From Secundilactobacillus mixtipabuli (GTDB lineage Bacteria; Bacillota; Bacilli; Lactobacillales; Lactobacillaceae): a DNA stretch of 64,000 bases. Positions 25,366-33,983 of the stretch are shown here, piece by piece. How positions within the stretch are numbered: the first letter of the stretch is position 1; the number at the start of each line of letters is the position of its first letter. The translations under genes were made by a program, and so were the position numbers. Where the stretch lies: positions 213,336 to 277,335 of the forward strand of contig NZ_BCMF01000003.1 of assembly GCF_002217925.1 (NCBI RefSeq). The letters are read 5' to 3'. Under the pieces are notes generated by a model. The model made no database searches. It had not been told where the DNA came from and worked only from the letters and a program-made list of their open reading frames with translations.

Positions 25366-26998
25366 GGTTTTACTAGGCGGTTTAGCGTTATCGTTATCAG
25401 TGGTTTTAGCAGCCTGTGCGAGTGCCAATGGTAAATCTGGCGAGAGTGGTTCAACTAACAGCACCGATAAAATTTCACTCATGCAAACAACCGATTTAGT
25501 GTCATTGGATAATTCAAACTTTGCGGATTTACCCATGTGGAATGTGCTGGAAAACAGTTTTGAGGGATTGTATCGGCAGGACAGCAATAATCAAGTTGCC
25601 CCAGGAATCGCGGAGTCGGTCGTTAAGCCAACTAACGGCGGTAAGACGTACACCTTCCATCTACGGCCAAACGCTAAGTGGAGCAATGGTGATGACGTGA
25701 CTGCCCAGGACTTTGTTAAGTCTTGGCAAAGGTCAGTTTCTGATAAGTCGAAGTCTGGCTACAACTACATTTTCTCAGGAATCCAAAATGCAGATCAAAT
25801 CAGTAATGGCAAATTATCACCCACTCAGTTGGGTGCAAAAGCGGTAAATGCCCATACATTGCAGGTTAACTTGGAACATCCAATGCCTTACTTCAGTAAG
25901 ATGATGATTTTGCCGGCCTTCTTCCCACAAGATACTAAAGTGGTACAGAAATATGGCAGCAAGTATGGGACCAATTCTGATCGCGTCGTTTCCGATGGGC
26001 CATTCAAGGTCAGCGGCTGGACCGGGACGAACGATAACTGGAAACTGCTACGCAATCCGCACTACTACGATCAAAAGGCGGTTCATCTAAAGGAAATCGA
26101 TATGCAAGTTGTGAAGGATGCCAATACGGCGCACAACTTATTTGCTAAAGGACAGCTTGACGATGCCACGATTACTGGCGTGACAGCTCAAGGTATGCAA
26201 AAAGATAAAGATTTGCGGCACGTTGAAAAAGCCGGTACTTACTACCTGCGGTTAAATAACAAGAACGGTAAAGCGCTCAATAATCAAAAGCTGCGTCAGG
26301 CAGTCTCGTTAGCAGTTGATCGGAACCACTTAACAAAGGATGTTTTGGCGGATGGCTCAAAACCGGCTTACACCTACGTTGCACGAGGATTGGCAACTGA
26401 TCCAACTACTGGTAAAGATTTCGCAACTGAGATGACGCCAAAGGAAACCTATAACGTTGCTAAGGCTAAGTCACTTTGGCAACAAGGTTTGAAGGAAGCT
26501 CATTTAAAGGGGACCGTTAATTTAACGCTTGTTAGTCTTGATGATACTTCTGATAAAAATGTCGCTGAATTTGTTCAGGGAACTTTGAAACAGAACTTGG
26601 GCAACGTTAAGATCAGCACGGAAAACTTGCCGTCTAAATCACGTAACGACAAGGAAGCCAATGGCGCCTTTGATTTTGATGAAACTTTGTGGCTGGCAGA
26701 CTTCGGGGATCCTGAAAACTTCTTCTCAATCCTGACTAAGAATAACCCGCAAAACTACGGTCACTATGAAGATGCCCAGTTTAACGCGGCGATGAAGGAT
26801 GCAACAACGGCTAACGCTGCTAACGAATCGGCATACTGGAAAGATATGAGAACAGCTCAAAGTCGATTAAATGAGAACATGCCAGTTGTTCCGCTCTATT
26901 CGATGGTTGAAAGTCATTTGGTTAACCCTAAACTTAAGGGAGTTGAGTACCATCCCGTTGGTGAAAATGATTATACCCGGGCTTACTTAGAAAAATAA
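25352..26998 (+). CDS. oppA: Oligopeptide ABC transporter substrate-binding lipoprotein
   Basis: The protein has 548 residues with a lipoprotein signal peptide ending in the lipobox LAAC (Cys at about residue 22) and the SBP_bac_5 fold. The cluster-C signature is visible as VVKPTNGGKTYTFHLRPNAKWSNGDDVTAQDFV, cited as about residues 90-122. It binds extracellular peptides and hands them to an Opp permease not in this window. It overlaps pepI by 14 bases, with its AGGGGG ribosome site inside pepI. The orphan binding protein presumably docks on a permease encoded elsewhere. Confidence 0.9.
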   Translation: MKKNKVLLGGLALSLSVVLAACASANGKSGESGSTNSTDKISLMQTTDLVSLDNSNFADLPMWNVLENSFEGLYRQDSNNQVAPGIAESVVKPTNGGKTYTFHLRPNAKWSNGDDVTAQDFVKSWQRSVSDKSKSGYNYIFSGIQNADQISNGKLSPTQLGAKAVNAHTLQVNLEHPMPYFSKMMILPAFFPQDTKVVQKYGSKYGTNSDRVVSDGPFKVSGWTGTNDNWKLLRNPHYYDQKAVHLKEIDMQVVKDANTAHNLFAKGQLDDATITGVTAQGMQKDKDLRHVEKAGTYYLRLNNKNGKALNNQKLRQAVSLAVDRNHLTKDVLADGSKPAYTYVARGLATDPTTGKDFATEMTPKETYNVAKAKSLWQQGLKEAHLKGTVNLTLVSLDDTSDKNVAEFVQGTLKQNLGNVKISTENLPSKSRNDKEANGAFDFDETLWLADFGDPENFFSILTKNNPQNYGHYEDAQFNAAMKDATTANAANESAYWKDMRTAQSRLNENMPVVPLYSMVESHLVNPKLKGVEYHPVGENDYTRAYLEK

Positions 26999-27008
26999 GT
27001 CTTGATTG

Positions 27009-27055
27009 AAAAGCGCTGAAAACAGCTAGAAATGGCTATTTTCAGCGCTTTTTTG
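27009..27055 (+). terminator. Intrinsic terminator of the pepI-oppA operon
   Basis: Arms AAAAGCGCTGAAAA and TTTTCAGCGCTTTT with an inner AGCTA/TGGCT pair are followed by T residues, ten bases after the oppA stop. Confidence 0.9.
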
Positions 27056-27345
27056 CGTCGTGATTAGTGCATAATATGCAAAGGAACAATTTTTTAAAAT
27101 AATTTTGTAAGGGATTACATCTGTATATTTTGAAATAAAATTCAAAATATATACAAAGCCAGCAGTGAAAGTGACTGTTTTAAACGGATTTTGTTAATAT
27201 TCATAAATATAAACTGGATAATTTTTAAAAAATTTCACATTTTCCCCATGGATTATTAACTTAACTAGGGTAAACTGAATAATATAAAAAGGCGCGGCTG
27301 TATATCATATGCAAAAAAGCCGCCTCAAGAAATGAGGGAAATCCT
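27056..27345 (+). promoter_or_regulatory. Control region of the basic amino acid permease, with ARG-box-like palindrome
   Basis: Arms TATATTTTGAA (27124-27134) and TTCAAAATATA (27141-27151) are perfect inverted repeats. Their core TGAAATAAAATTCA matches the ArgR consensus TGAATWWWWATTCA at 13 of 14 positions. Close to the start, AGGCG-GGCT (27291-27300) and AGCCGCCT (27319-27326) form a hairpin 20 bases before the ATG. The rest is AT-rich with no ORF. Confidence 0.55.
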
Positions 27346-28764
27346 ATGACATCACAAGCTCACAAAATCAACGGTGTTTCACTTACTGCCATGGTTGTGA
27401 CGACAGCAATTGGCTCCGGAATTTTTGCGTTGAGCAGTGATCTGGCTGTTGCAGCGTCCCCAGGGGCAGCTATTATATCTTGGACGATTGTTGGGTTCGG
27501 TATTTTGATGTTAGCTGCTTGTTTGAATAACTTATTGAATAAGCGTTCTGACTTAGAAGGTATTTTTTCGTATGGTAAAGCAGGGTTTGGTTCTTTCGTT
27601 GGTTTCATCAGCGGTTGGGGCTACTGGATGTCAGCTTGGTTAGGCAACGTGGCGTTTGCGACCGTTTTTATGAGTACTTTAGGGTACTTCTTCCCCTTCT
27701 TCCAGCATGGCAATAGTCCACAATCGATCTTTGTCGCCAGTATTCTTGCGTGGGCACTGACATTTCTGGTTAATCACGGGATCGAAAGTGCGGCGTTAAT
27801 GAATACGGTGATCACAGTCTGCAAGTTAATTCCAATTTTTACCTTCATCATTGTGGCTGCTATTTTGTTTAACGGTCATATCTTTACGGCACAATTTTGG
27901 GGTAACTTGAGAGGTTCCGTGACTTTTGGCGCAATTGCACCGCAGATCCGCAGTAGTTTAATGATTATGATGTGGGTCTTCGTTGGTATTGAAGGCGCCA
28001 CAGTGTTGGCGTCACGCGCTAAGAGCCGTAAGATAGCCGGTCGTTCCACCTTAATTGGTGTGAGTTGTTTACTATTAATATACGTACTGGCCTCCATCTT
28101 GCCATATGGCTATCTACCACGAGCTGAGTTAGTTCAAATGAAACAGCCTGCCATGGTGTATATTTTTGAAGAAATGGTGGGTCAATGGGGTGGTAGCTTT
28201 ATCAGTATTGGCCTCCTTATTTCAATTTTGGGGGCATGGCTTTCGTGGACGATGCTGCCGGCTGAAACGTTGGGAATGATGGCTGAACAAGGGCTGTTAC
28301 CTAAGCGGTTTGCTAAAAAGAACAAACATGGTGTGCCAACACTGGCACTGATGACGACGGCATGCATGGTCCAGGGCTTCATGATTGTCCTGGTTTTTGC
28401 TGAAAAAGCGTATGAATTTGCGTATAGTCTTTGTACAGCATCTATTGTGGTGTGTTACATCATTGTGGCGGCGTACCAAATCAAATATTCCTGGCAGAAC
28501 CGGAGCACTAAGGGTAATCTGCTGCAGATGTGGATTGGCATAGCGGCGCTGACCTTCCAGTTTGTGGGGATTACGTTAGCCGGTCTTCAGTATCTGTTCA
28601 TCTGTCTGGTCGTCTACGTACCGGGAATTATTCTGTACGCCCTCACGTTAAAGACGAATACGGGTCGGTACCTGAACCGGCTGGAGTGGTCAGCTTCGAT
28701 ATTGATTGTTAGCGGTGCCGTAATTACGGTTGCTATGATGCTAATGGGTAGGCTCTCGCTGTAA
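27346..28764 (+). CDS. APC-family basic amino acid/polyamine antiporter (ArcD-like)
   Basis: The protein has 472 residues with about 12-13 membrane spans. Helix 1 carries TTAIGSGIFALSSDLA, the APA-subfamily form of the APC signature. The length and layout match arginine/ornithine and lysine/cadaverine exchangers. No arc or decarboxylase gene is adjacent, so the exchanged pair is not fixed. A GAGGGA ribosome site precedes ATG 27346. An ARG-box-like palindrome about 200 bases upstream supports a link to arginine. Confidence 0.82.
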   Translation: MTSQAHKINGVSLTAMVVTTAIGSGIFALSSDLAVAASPGAAIISWTIVGFGILMLAACLNNLLNKRSDLEGIFSYGKAGFGSFVGFISGWGYWMSAWLGNVAFATVFMSTLGYFFPFFQHGNSPQSIFVASILAWALTFLVNHGIESAALMNTVITVCKLIPIFTFIIVAAILFNGHIFTAQFWGNLRGSVTFGAIAPQIRSSLMIMMWVFVGIEGATVLASRAKSRKIAGRSTLIGVSCLLLIYVLASILPYGYLPRAELVQMKQPAMVYIFEEMVGQWGGSFISIGLLISILGAWLSWTMLPAETLGMMAEQGLLPKRFAKKNKHGVPTLALMTTACMVQGFMIVLVFAEKAYEFAYSLCTASIVVCYIIVAAYQIKYSWQNRSTKGNLLQMWIGIAALTFQFVGITLAGLQYLFICLVVYVPGIILYALTLKTNTGRYLNRLEWSASILIVSGAVITVAMMLMGRLSL

Positions 28765-28925
28765 TCTGAATTGAAGTCATCCTAGTTAAATCTAATAGTT
28801 ATTAAATCAATTAATCGGAAACAAAATGTTTGGCTTACCTAAAAAGAGCTTGTGTTCCACTCTATGAATGTTATAGTTATTCTAGGGAAACCGAATTAAT
28901 GGTTAATTAGATTAGGAGGATTTTG

Positions 28926-29387
28926 ATGCTTACAGAAGACGATTTTGATGCAGAAGAAATGAGTTACAACCGGTTACTGTTAGCCGTGGATGATGACGAT
29001 GATGAATCATCACGTAAGGCGTTCAACTATGCCTGCACGTTAGCACGGACATTTGATTTACCACTCGGTATCGTGTCAGTCATGGAAACTGGTGATATGA
29101 ATATTTTCCAATCACTGTCTCCAGATGTGATCAAGGCGCGCAGAGATGATATCTATCATGATCTAAACACTTATGTCAGCAAGGCCAAAGCCTTTGGCGT
29201 AAAAGAAGTGAAACCGATGGTGGGTGAAGGTAAGCCAGAACGGGTAATTTTGGAAGAAATCATCCCAGATTTTAAGCCGGATCTTGTTTTGTTGGGTTCG
29301 CATAAGCACCGTGGTAATTTAAGAATTGGCCACGTTGCGGGTGAGATTATGAGAGAAGCTAAGGTGTCGGTGATTATTGTTAAGTAG
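28926..29387 (+). CDS. Universal stress protein, UspA family
   Basis: The protein has 153 residues. The Usp fold starts after a 17-residue acidic leader (YNRLLLAVDDDDDES). The nucleotide-binding G-x2-G-x9-G(S/T) region is near the C-terminus (LLGSHKHRGNLRIGHVAGEI), so ATP or cyclic nucleotide binding is likely. The start is ATG 28926 with AGGAGG six bases before it. A member of the palindromic repeat family begins two bases after the stop codon. Confidence 0.88.
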   Translation: MLTEDDFDAEEMSYNRLLLAVDDDDDESSRKAFNYACTLARTFDLPLGIVSVMETGDMNIFQSLSPDVIKARRDDIYHDLNTYVSKAKAFGVKEVKPMVGEGKPERVILEEIIPDFKPDLVLLGSHKHRGNLRIGHVAGEIMREAKVSVIIVK

Positions 29388-29388
29388 A

Positions 29389-29507
29389 GTGTGAAACGAG
29401 GCGTTTAGAGACCGGAGTGTAAGGCGTCCCCACCATAAATCCTGGGTTTGGATTTGTGGTGGGGACGCCTTACATGCAGGTCTTTGCCTCGTTGAACACG
29501 TTTATAC
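29389..29507 (+). repeat. 3'-UTR palindromic element, copy 2 (complete)
   Basis: It starts GTGTGAAACGAGGCG just after the usp stop. Nested stems are ACGAGGC/GCCTCGT, AGAGACC/GGTCTTT and TGTAAGGCGTCCCCACC/GGTGGGGACGCCTTACA, then AAATCC/GGATTT at the tip. GGAG faces TGCA as an unpaired internal loop. It ends GAACACGTTTATAC. Confidence 0.85.
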
Positions 29508-29700
29508 AATATGGAACTAAAGCACCATAAATCCCGGGTTTGGATTTGTGGCAGGGTGCCTTTACATGCAGGTCTCTGCGTTGTTGAACACGTTTATACA
29601 ATATGGAACTAAAGCACCATAAATCCCGGGTTTGGATTTGTGGTGGGGCGTCTTTACATGCAGGTCTCTGCGTTGTGGAGCACGTTTATGCAATGTAGAA
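29491..29700 (+). repeat. Two partial tandem copies of the palindromic element
   Basis: A 92-base unit starting GTTGAACACGTTTATAC recurs from 29583 after its first occurrence at 29491. Each unit keeps the AAATCC/GGATTT tip and the 3' half (TTTACATGCAGGTCTCTGCGTTG) but has lost the 5' outer arms. This looks like tandem duplication with decay next to the complete copy. Confidence 0.75.
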
Positions 29701-29716
29701 GTAAATATGAATACAA

Positions 29717-29755
29717 AAGAACCGCAATCCCACTATCATGGGGTTGCGGTTCTTT
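29717..29755. terminator. Bidirectional intrinsic terminator
   Basis: Arms AAGAACCGCAATCCC and GGGGTTGCGGTTCTT lie between the repeat cluster and the convergent regulator gene, with A and T tracts on both sides. Confidence 0.88.
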
Positions 29756-29767
29756 ACATTTAAACCA

Positions 29768-30616
29768 CTAGTTAAAAACGGTCTTTTCAATGCGTTCCAA
29801 AAGTTTCAGGTTATTATTCATCCGCGCAAAGGCTTTTGCGTCGTTGATCATCTGAGTGATGGCGTTGCTATCCCGACCTTCTGCAATCGCGTTTTGTGCG
29901 CGACGGAAGCAAATCCGGGCAGCGTAATACGTCACGTGATTATTAGCACAGATCTCGTAACCATATTCCAAGAGTGAATCACTGGTTTTGTAATCTTCAA
30001 CGTGCGCGAAATACTCGGCGGTGTAGAAGACCATGTTCAGTGCACGCCAGATGGCCTTGTTATCCGTTAATGGCAGGGTGTGCAGGCCATCGAAGACCTT
30101 TTGGAAGAAAAATTCACTTTTCTGGTTTTCGTGGTTATGACCATAGGCAATCCCACTACCGGTATAGGCGAGCTGGGTATAGATGGTGCTGTGAGTATCG
30201 TCCAAATCGTTCAGGATTAAATTAAAGTAATACAAAGTATCAGCAATCGGCTTTTCCAACAAGGCGGATAAATAGCCCTTTACAAAGTAATACTGCATTT
30301 GTCCGTGAACGGAAAGGTTATCGAAATTGACCTGATTCAAGTCGTCGTTGGCACTGTCGTATTCACTTGTAATCAATTTATATTCAGCACGATCCAAGAG
30401 CTGGTTAGCCTCTGACTGAGCCGGTGGGTTAACCGGAAAGACATCATCTAGGGTCAAGTTTAGACGGGCACAAAGCTGCGTCAGGATTCGAATCGCAGGT
30501 GCCTTGCCAGAATTTTCAAATTTACTTAGCGTCGCTTGCGTACAGATACCGTCACAAAGCTCAGCTTGTGATAGCCCCATCGCTTTACGGGCTTTGATAA
30601 AGCGTTCAATATTCAT
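29768..30616 (-). CDS. Rgg/PlcR-like HTH transcriptional regulator with TPR-type repeats
   Basis: The protein has 282 residues. An N-terminal XRE helix-turn-helix spans about 5-60 (KARKAMGLSQAELCDGICTQATLSKFENSGKAP, given as a region). A helical repeat domain at about 70-280 has the alternating short helices of the RRNPP/Rgg group, which often bind peptide pheromones. No short pheromone ORF was recognised beside it. It is divergent from argC across 328 bases. Its targets are unknown; the arg operon is the nearest candidate. Confidence 0.8.
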   Translation of the reverse strand: MNIERFIKARKAMGLSQAELCDGICTQATLSKFENSGKAPAIRILTQLCARLNLTLDDVFPVNPPAQSEANQLLDRAEYKLITSEYDSANDDLNQVNFDNLSVHGQMQYYFVKGYLSALLEKPIADTLYYFNLILNDLDDTHSTIYTQLAYTGSGIAYGHNHENQKSEFFFQKVFDGLHTLPLTDNKAIWRALNMVFYTAEYFAHVEDYKTSDSLLEYGYEICANNHVTYYAARICFRRAQNAIAEGRDSNAITQMINDAKAFARMNNNLKLLERIEKTVFN

Positions 30617-30944
30617 GATCGATCATCCCGTATTTAGTATTTGCACTCATTATACCAGATATTTTATTTTCCGCTAATGTAAGTCTAATACATAATCTAA
30701 TTAACTGATTGCATCAAACCACGGTACTTTTGTAGCCAATTATTAAATCAAAATGAGAAGGCTCTTTTGGAATTAGCAAAATTTATTCAAAAATAAATGC
30801 ATACATGGCTTATTTTTGTAGATAATATACATAAATAAGCTTATTTTTGATAAATTCAGTAAAAAATATTGCATTTTTTGAATGATGAGCTTATAGTAAG
30901 ACGCATACGAAAAAGCAACTAATAACTTATGTGAGGTGAAACCT
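30617..30944. promoter_or_regulatory. rgg-like/argC divergent region with arg promoter and candidate ArgR sites
   Basis: The arg promoter is TTGCAT (30869-30874), 17 bases, TATAGT (30892-30897). GCTTATTTTTG occurs twice, at 30808 and 30839 (31 bases, three helical turns), and AAATAAGCTTATTT (30833-30846) is a perfect palindrome. TGCATTT with a following TTTTGAAT occurs in inverted orientation at about 30786-30802 and directly at 30870-30884. These are plausible ArgR contacts, the second overlapping the -35 region. No consensus ARG box was seen. Confidence 0.6.
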
Positions 30945-31982
30945 ATGGACGTTGCGATAGTAGGCGTTACCGGCTACAGTGGCACAGTGCTATACACGCT
31001 GCTTGCTAAGCACCCGGCAATCGACCACATTAATTTATATGGACATCAAGATGAAGGGAAAGATGGTGAGGTCCGCTATCTCGATAAATTGGTTCCAGGT
31101 TTCTACGGCCAGCACATCAAGATTCAACGGTTCGATCCACAACAGATTATGGCAGCTAACGAGGCTGTCTTCTTCGCTACTTCCTCAGGGGTTTCCAGTC
31201 AGCTGGCAGGTGATTTTATCGATGCTGATTTTCCAGTGATCGACTTATCCGGCGACTACCGTTTGCCGGATCCAGCGGAATACGAGAAGTGGTATCACAA
31301 GCCGGCGGCATCTGCAGCGCATTTGCAAAAAGCCACCTATAGTTTGGCAGATTTTTACGAGCCAGGAACCAACTACATTGCTAATCCAGGCTGTTATGCC
31401 ACGGCAACACTGCTGGGACTCGCACCAATGGTTCAAAGTGATTTAATTGATCCCGATACGATCGTGGTTGATGCCAAATCAGGGACTTCGGGTGCTGGGA
31501 AAAAGTTGACTGGTATTACTCACTTCACGGAAGCCAGTGATAATCTACAACTTTATGGGTTGAATACCCACAAACATATCCCAGAAATCGTTGCGCAACT
31601 TAAAAAATGGAATGATTCTGTGAACGCGATTCAATTCAGTACCACTTTATTACCACTGACGACTGGATTAATGGCCAGCATTTACGCCAAAGTTAAACCT
31701 GGCGTCACTCAGGAAAAACTGATGGCCGCGTTTAATGAAGACTATGGTGATTCGAATTTTGTTCACGTCTTGAATGGCACAACACCGGATTTAAAAGAAG
31801 TCGTGGGCACGAATAATTGCGATATCGGGGTTGTGTACAATCCCGTTACTCAGACGGTGATGGTCATCAGTGTCATTGATAATTTGATCAAAGGGGCTGC
31901 TGGACAAGCCGTTCAGAACTTCAACCACTTGTTTGACTTTGCTGAAACGACTGCTTTACCAGCCTTACCAGCTTTTGTTTAA
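30945..31982 (+). CDS. argC: N-acetyl-gamma-glutamyl-phosphate reductase
   Basis: The protein has 345 residues. The Rossmann NADP motif is VGVTGYSG at 6-13, and the catalytic Cys is at about residue 150 in IANPGCYATATLLGL. It reduces N-acetylglutamyl phosphate in arginine synthesis. The start is ATG 30945 with GAGGTG upstream; a GTG at 30936 is in frame but lies inside the ribosome site. It is the first gene of argCJBD. Confidence 0.95.
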   Translation: MDVAIVGVTGYSGTVLYTLLAKHPAIDHINLYGHQDEGKDGEVRYLDKLVPGFYGQHIKIQRFDPQQIMAANEAVFFATSSGVSSQLAGDFIDADFPVIDLSGDYRLPDPAEYEKWYHKPAASAAHLQKATYSLADFYEPGTNYIANPGCYATATLLGLAPMVQSDLIDPDTIVVDAKSGTSGAGKKLTGITHFTEASDNLQLYGLNTHKHIPEIVAQLKKWNDSVNAIQFSTTLLPLTTGLMASIYAKVKPGVTQEKLMAAFNEDYGDSNFVHVLNGTTPDLKEVVGTNNCDIGVVYNPVTQTVMVISVIDNLIKGAAGQAVQNFNHLFDFAETTALPALPAFV

Positions 31983-32014
31983 GCTGAAATTGAGAATGAG
32001 AAAGAAGAACGCGT

Positions 32015-33223
32015 ATGATAAAAACCGATGATGTGACACTCACAAATTTTCAATGGCCAACGGGTTACTACAATGATGGCATCGAAGTGGGTCTTGGCCA
32101 AAGTGATAAATTAGATTTTGGTTACCTGGTTTCTGAAGTCCCAGCCAGTGCGGCAGGGACCTACACCACCAATAAATTTCAAGCAGCACCAACTAAACTC
32201 ACTAAGAACACCATTAATCAGGCTCATCAACTCCAAGCCGTTGTGATGAACAGTGCTTGTGCAAATTCATGTACGGGTCAGCAGGGTGAACAAAACGCTC
32301 TGACTGAACAGCAGCTGATGGCGCAAAAACTAGGCATCGACGCCAACTTGGTTGGGGTTGCTTCAACCGGATTGATTGGCGCGCAACTTCCGATGGCTAA
32401 AATTACCGCGGGAATTAAACAGCTTAGCCCGCACCATGATGACAACGTGACTAAAGCCGTTCTAACAACGGATAAAAAGCCGAAGCATGCCTGTGTGCAA
32501 CTCCAAATGGGCGGCAAAACGGTGACCATTACTGGTTTCGCTAAGGGCTCCGGCATGATTCACCCCAAGATGGCCACTATGCTGGGGTTTGTGACTACGG
32601 ATGCCGCTATCGACGGCAACCTGTTGCAGCAAACGTTGAGTCAAACGGTAGATACCACGTTTAACCAAATCACCGTTGATGGAGATACGTCCACTAATGA
32701 CATGCTCGTGGTCATGGCAAACGGCATGGCTGGTGCGCCCAAACTGACGAGTACTGATGACGCAGATTTTTCGACCTTCGAACAGGGCTTGCACTTGGTA
32801 CTTCAAGAATTAGCAAAGCAGATTGCTGCCGATGGCGAAGGGGCAACTAAGTTAGTGGAATGTAACGTTAAAGGCGCCTTTAACGAACTGGAAGGCCAAG
32901 AAGTTGCTAAGGCCATTGTTGGTTCAAACTTAGTTAAGGCGGCCATTTTTGGTCAAGATCCTAACTGGGGCCGAATTATTTCGACGATTGGGATGACCAA
33001 TGCACACGTTGATATTAATCACGTTGATATCGAAGTGAACGGTATCAAAATGGTCAAAGACAGCTTAGGGTTACCGTTTGATGAACAGGCTGCACACGAT
33101 AGTATGGGTGCCAGCAAAGTCGTCATCGATGTTGACCTGCACGTGGGCGATGCAACAGGCCAAGCTTGGGGCTGTGATTTAACTTATAATTACGTCAAAA
33201 TTAACGCCAGTTATCATACTTAA
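32015..33223 (+). CDS. argJ: Bifunctional ornithine acetyltransferase / N-acetylglutamate synthase
   Basis: The protein has 402 residues. The proenzyme cleaves itself before the Thr of the KMATML motif (Thr at about 188 in MIHPKMATMLGF) to give alpha and beta chains. TSTNDML near 230 is also characteristic. It recycles the acetyl group from N-acetylornithine to glutamate. It lies 32 bases after argC with AGAAAGAAG as ribosome site. Confidence 0.95.
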   Translation: MIKTDDVTLTNFQWPTGYYNDGIEVGLGQSDKLDFGYLVSEVPASAAGTYTTNKFQAAPTKLTKNTINQAHQLQAVVMNSACANSCTGQQGEQNALTEQQLMAQKLGIDANLVGVASTGLIGAQLPMAKITAGIKQLSPHHDDNVTKAVLTTDKKPKHACVQLQMGGKTVTITGFAKGSGMIHPKMATMLGFVTTDAAIDGNLLQQTLSQTVDTTFNQITVDGDTSTNDMLVVMANGMAGAPKLTSTDDADFSTFEQGLHLVLQELAKQIAADGEGATKLVECNVKGAFNELEGQEVAKAIVGSNLVKAAIFGQDPNWGRIISTIGMTNAHVDINHVDIEVNGIKMVKDSLGLPFDEQAAHDSMGASKVVIDVDLHVGDATGQAWGCDLTYNYVKINASYHT

Positions 33224-33238
33224 AAGGGAGCGACAGTC

Positions 33239-33982
33239 GTGAATCTGATCATTGTTAAAATCGGTGGCAACGCCATCTCAAAACTGAATAGTGAGTTCTT
33301 CGAACAGCTACGTCAATGGCGTCAGGCCGGTAAAAAAGTTTTACTGATTCACGGCGGCGGTCCGCAGATCTCAAAACTGTCAGCTAAACTGAACATTCCT
33401 ACGATTAAGAAGGATGGGATCCGGTTGACGGATGAACCAACTTTGAATTTAACCAAGATGGTGTTACTGGGCAATACCCAGCCAGCGCTATTAATGCGGT
33501 TAGCTCACGAAGGCTTGGCGGCCATCGGACTCAATGCATCCGATCAGCAGTTATTAACGGGCCAATATATTGACCAAGCAGCATACGGTGCTGTTGGTAA
33601 TATTACGGGTGTGAATGAGCTGGCGCTTTCTAAGATTCTTAAGGGGCAAATAGGTGTTTTAGCACCATTAGCACTGACGCCGGATGGTGAGTGGCTAAAC
33701 GTTAACGCGGATACTGCCGCAGCGGATGTTGCGCGGGTCCTGAAAGCCAGTCAACTTTACTTACTAACTGACGTTCCTGGCGTCCTCAAAAACGGCAAAG
33801 TGATCTCTGCTATGATTCCGCAGGATCTACCACACTTAATAGAAGAAAAAGTCATCACTGACGGGATGCAGCCGAAACTTTCAGCAGCGGTAAAAGCTGT
33901 TCATGCTGGGGTTCAGGCGGTTCGCATTACCGATCAATTAACACATCCAGGAACAACATTAAAAATGGGGGCAAACGATTGA
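33239..33982 (+). CDS. argB: Acetylglutamate kinase
   Basis: The protein has 247 residues of the amino acid kinase fold. IVKIGGNAIS is at 4-13 and the substrate/phosphate loop LIHGGGPQIS near 36-45. NVNADTAAADVA near 157 contacts ATP. The start is GTG 33239 with AAGGGAG nine bases upstream. It lacks the N-terminal helix that marks arginine-inhibitable kinases, so feedback control may be weak (inference). Confidence 0.94.
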   Translation: MNLIIVKIGGNAISKLNSEFFEQLRQWRQAGKKVLLIHGGGPQISKLSAKLNIPTIKKDGIRLTDEPTLNLTKMVLLGNTQPALLMRLAHEGLAAIGLNASDQQLLTGQYIDQAAYGAVGNITGVNELALSKILKGQIGVLAPLALTPDGEWLNVNADTAAADVARVLKASQLYLLTDVPGVLKNGKVISAMIPQDLPHLIEEKVITDGMQPKLSAAVKAVHAGVQAVRITDQLTHPGTTLKMGAND

Positions 33983-33983
33983 A

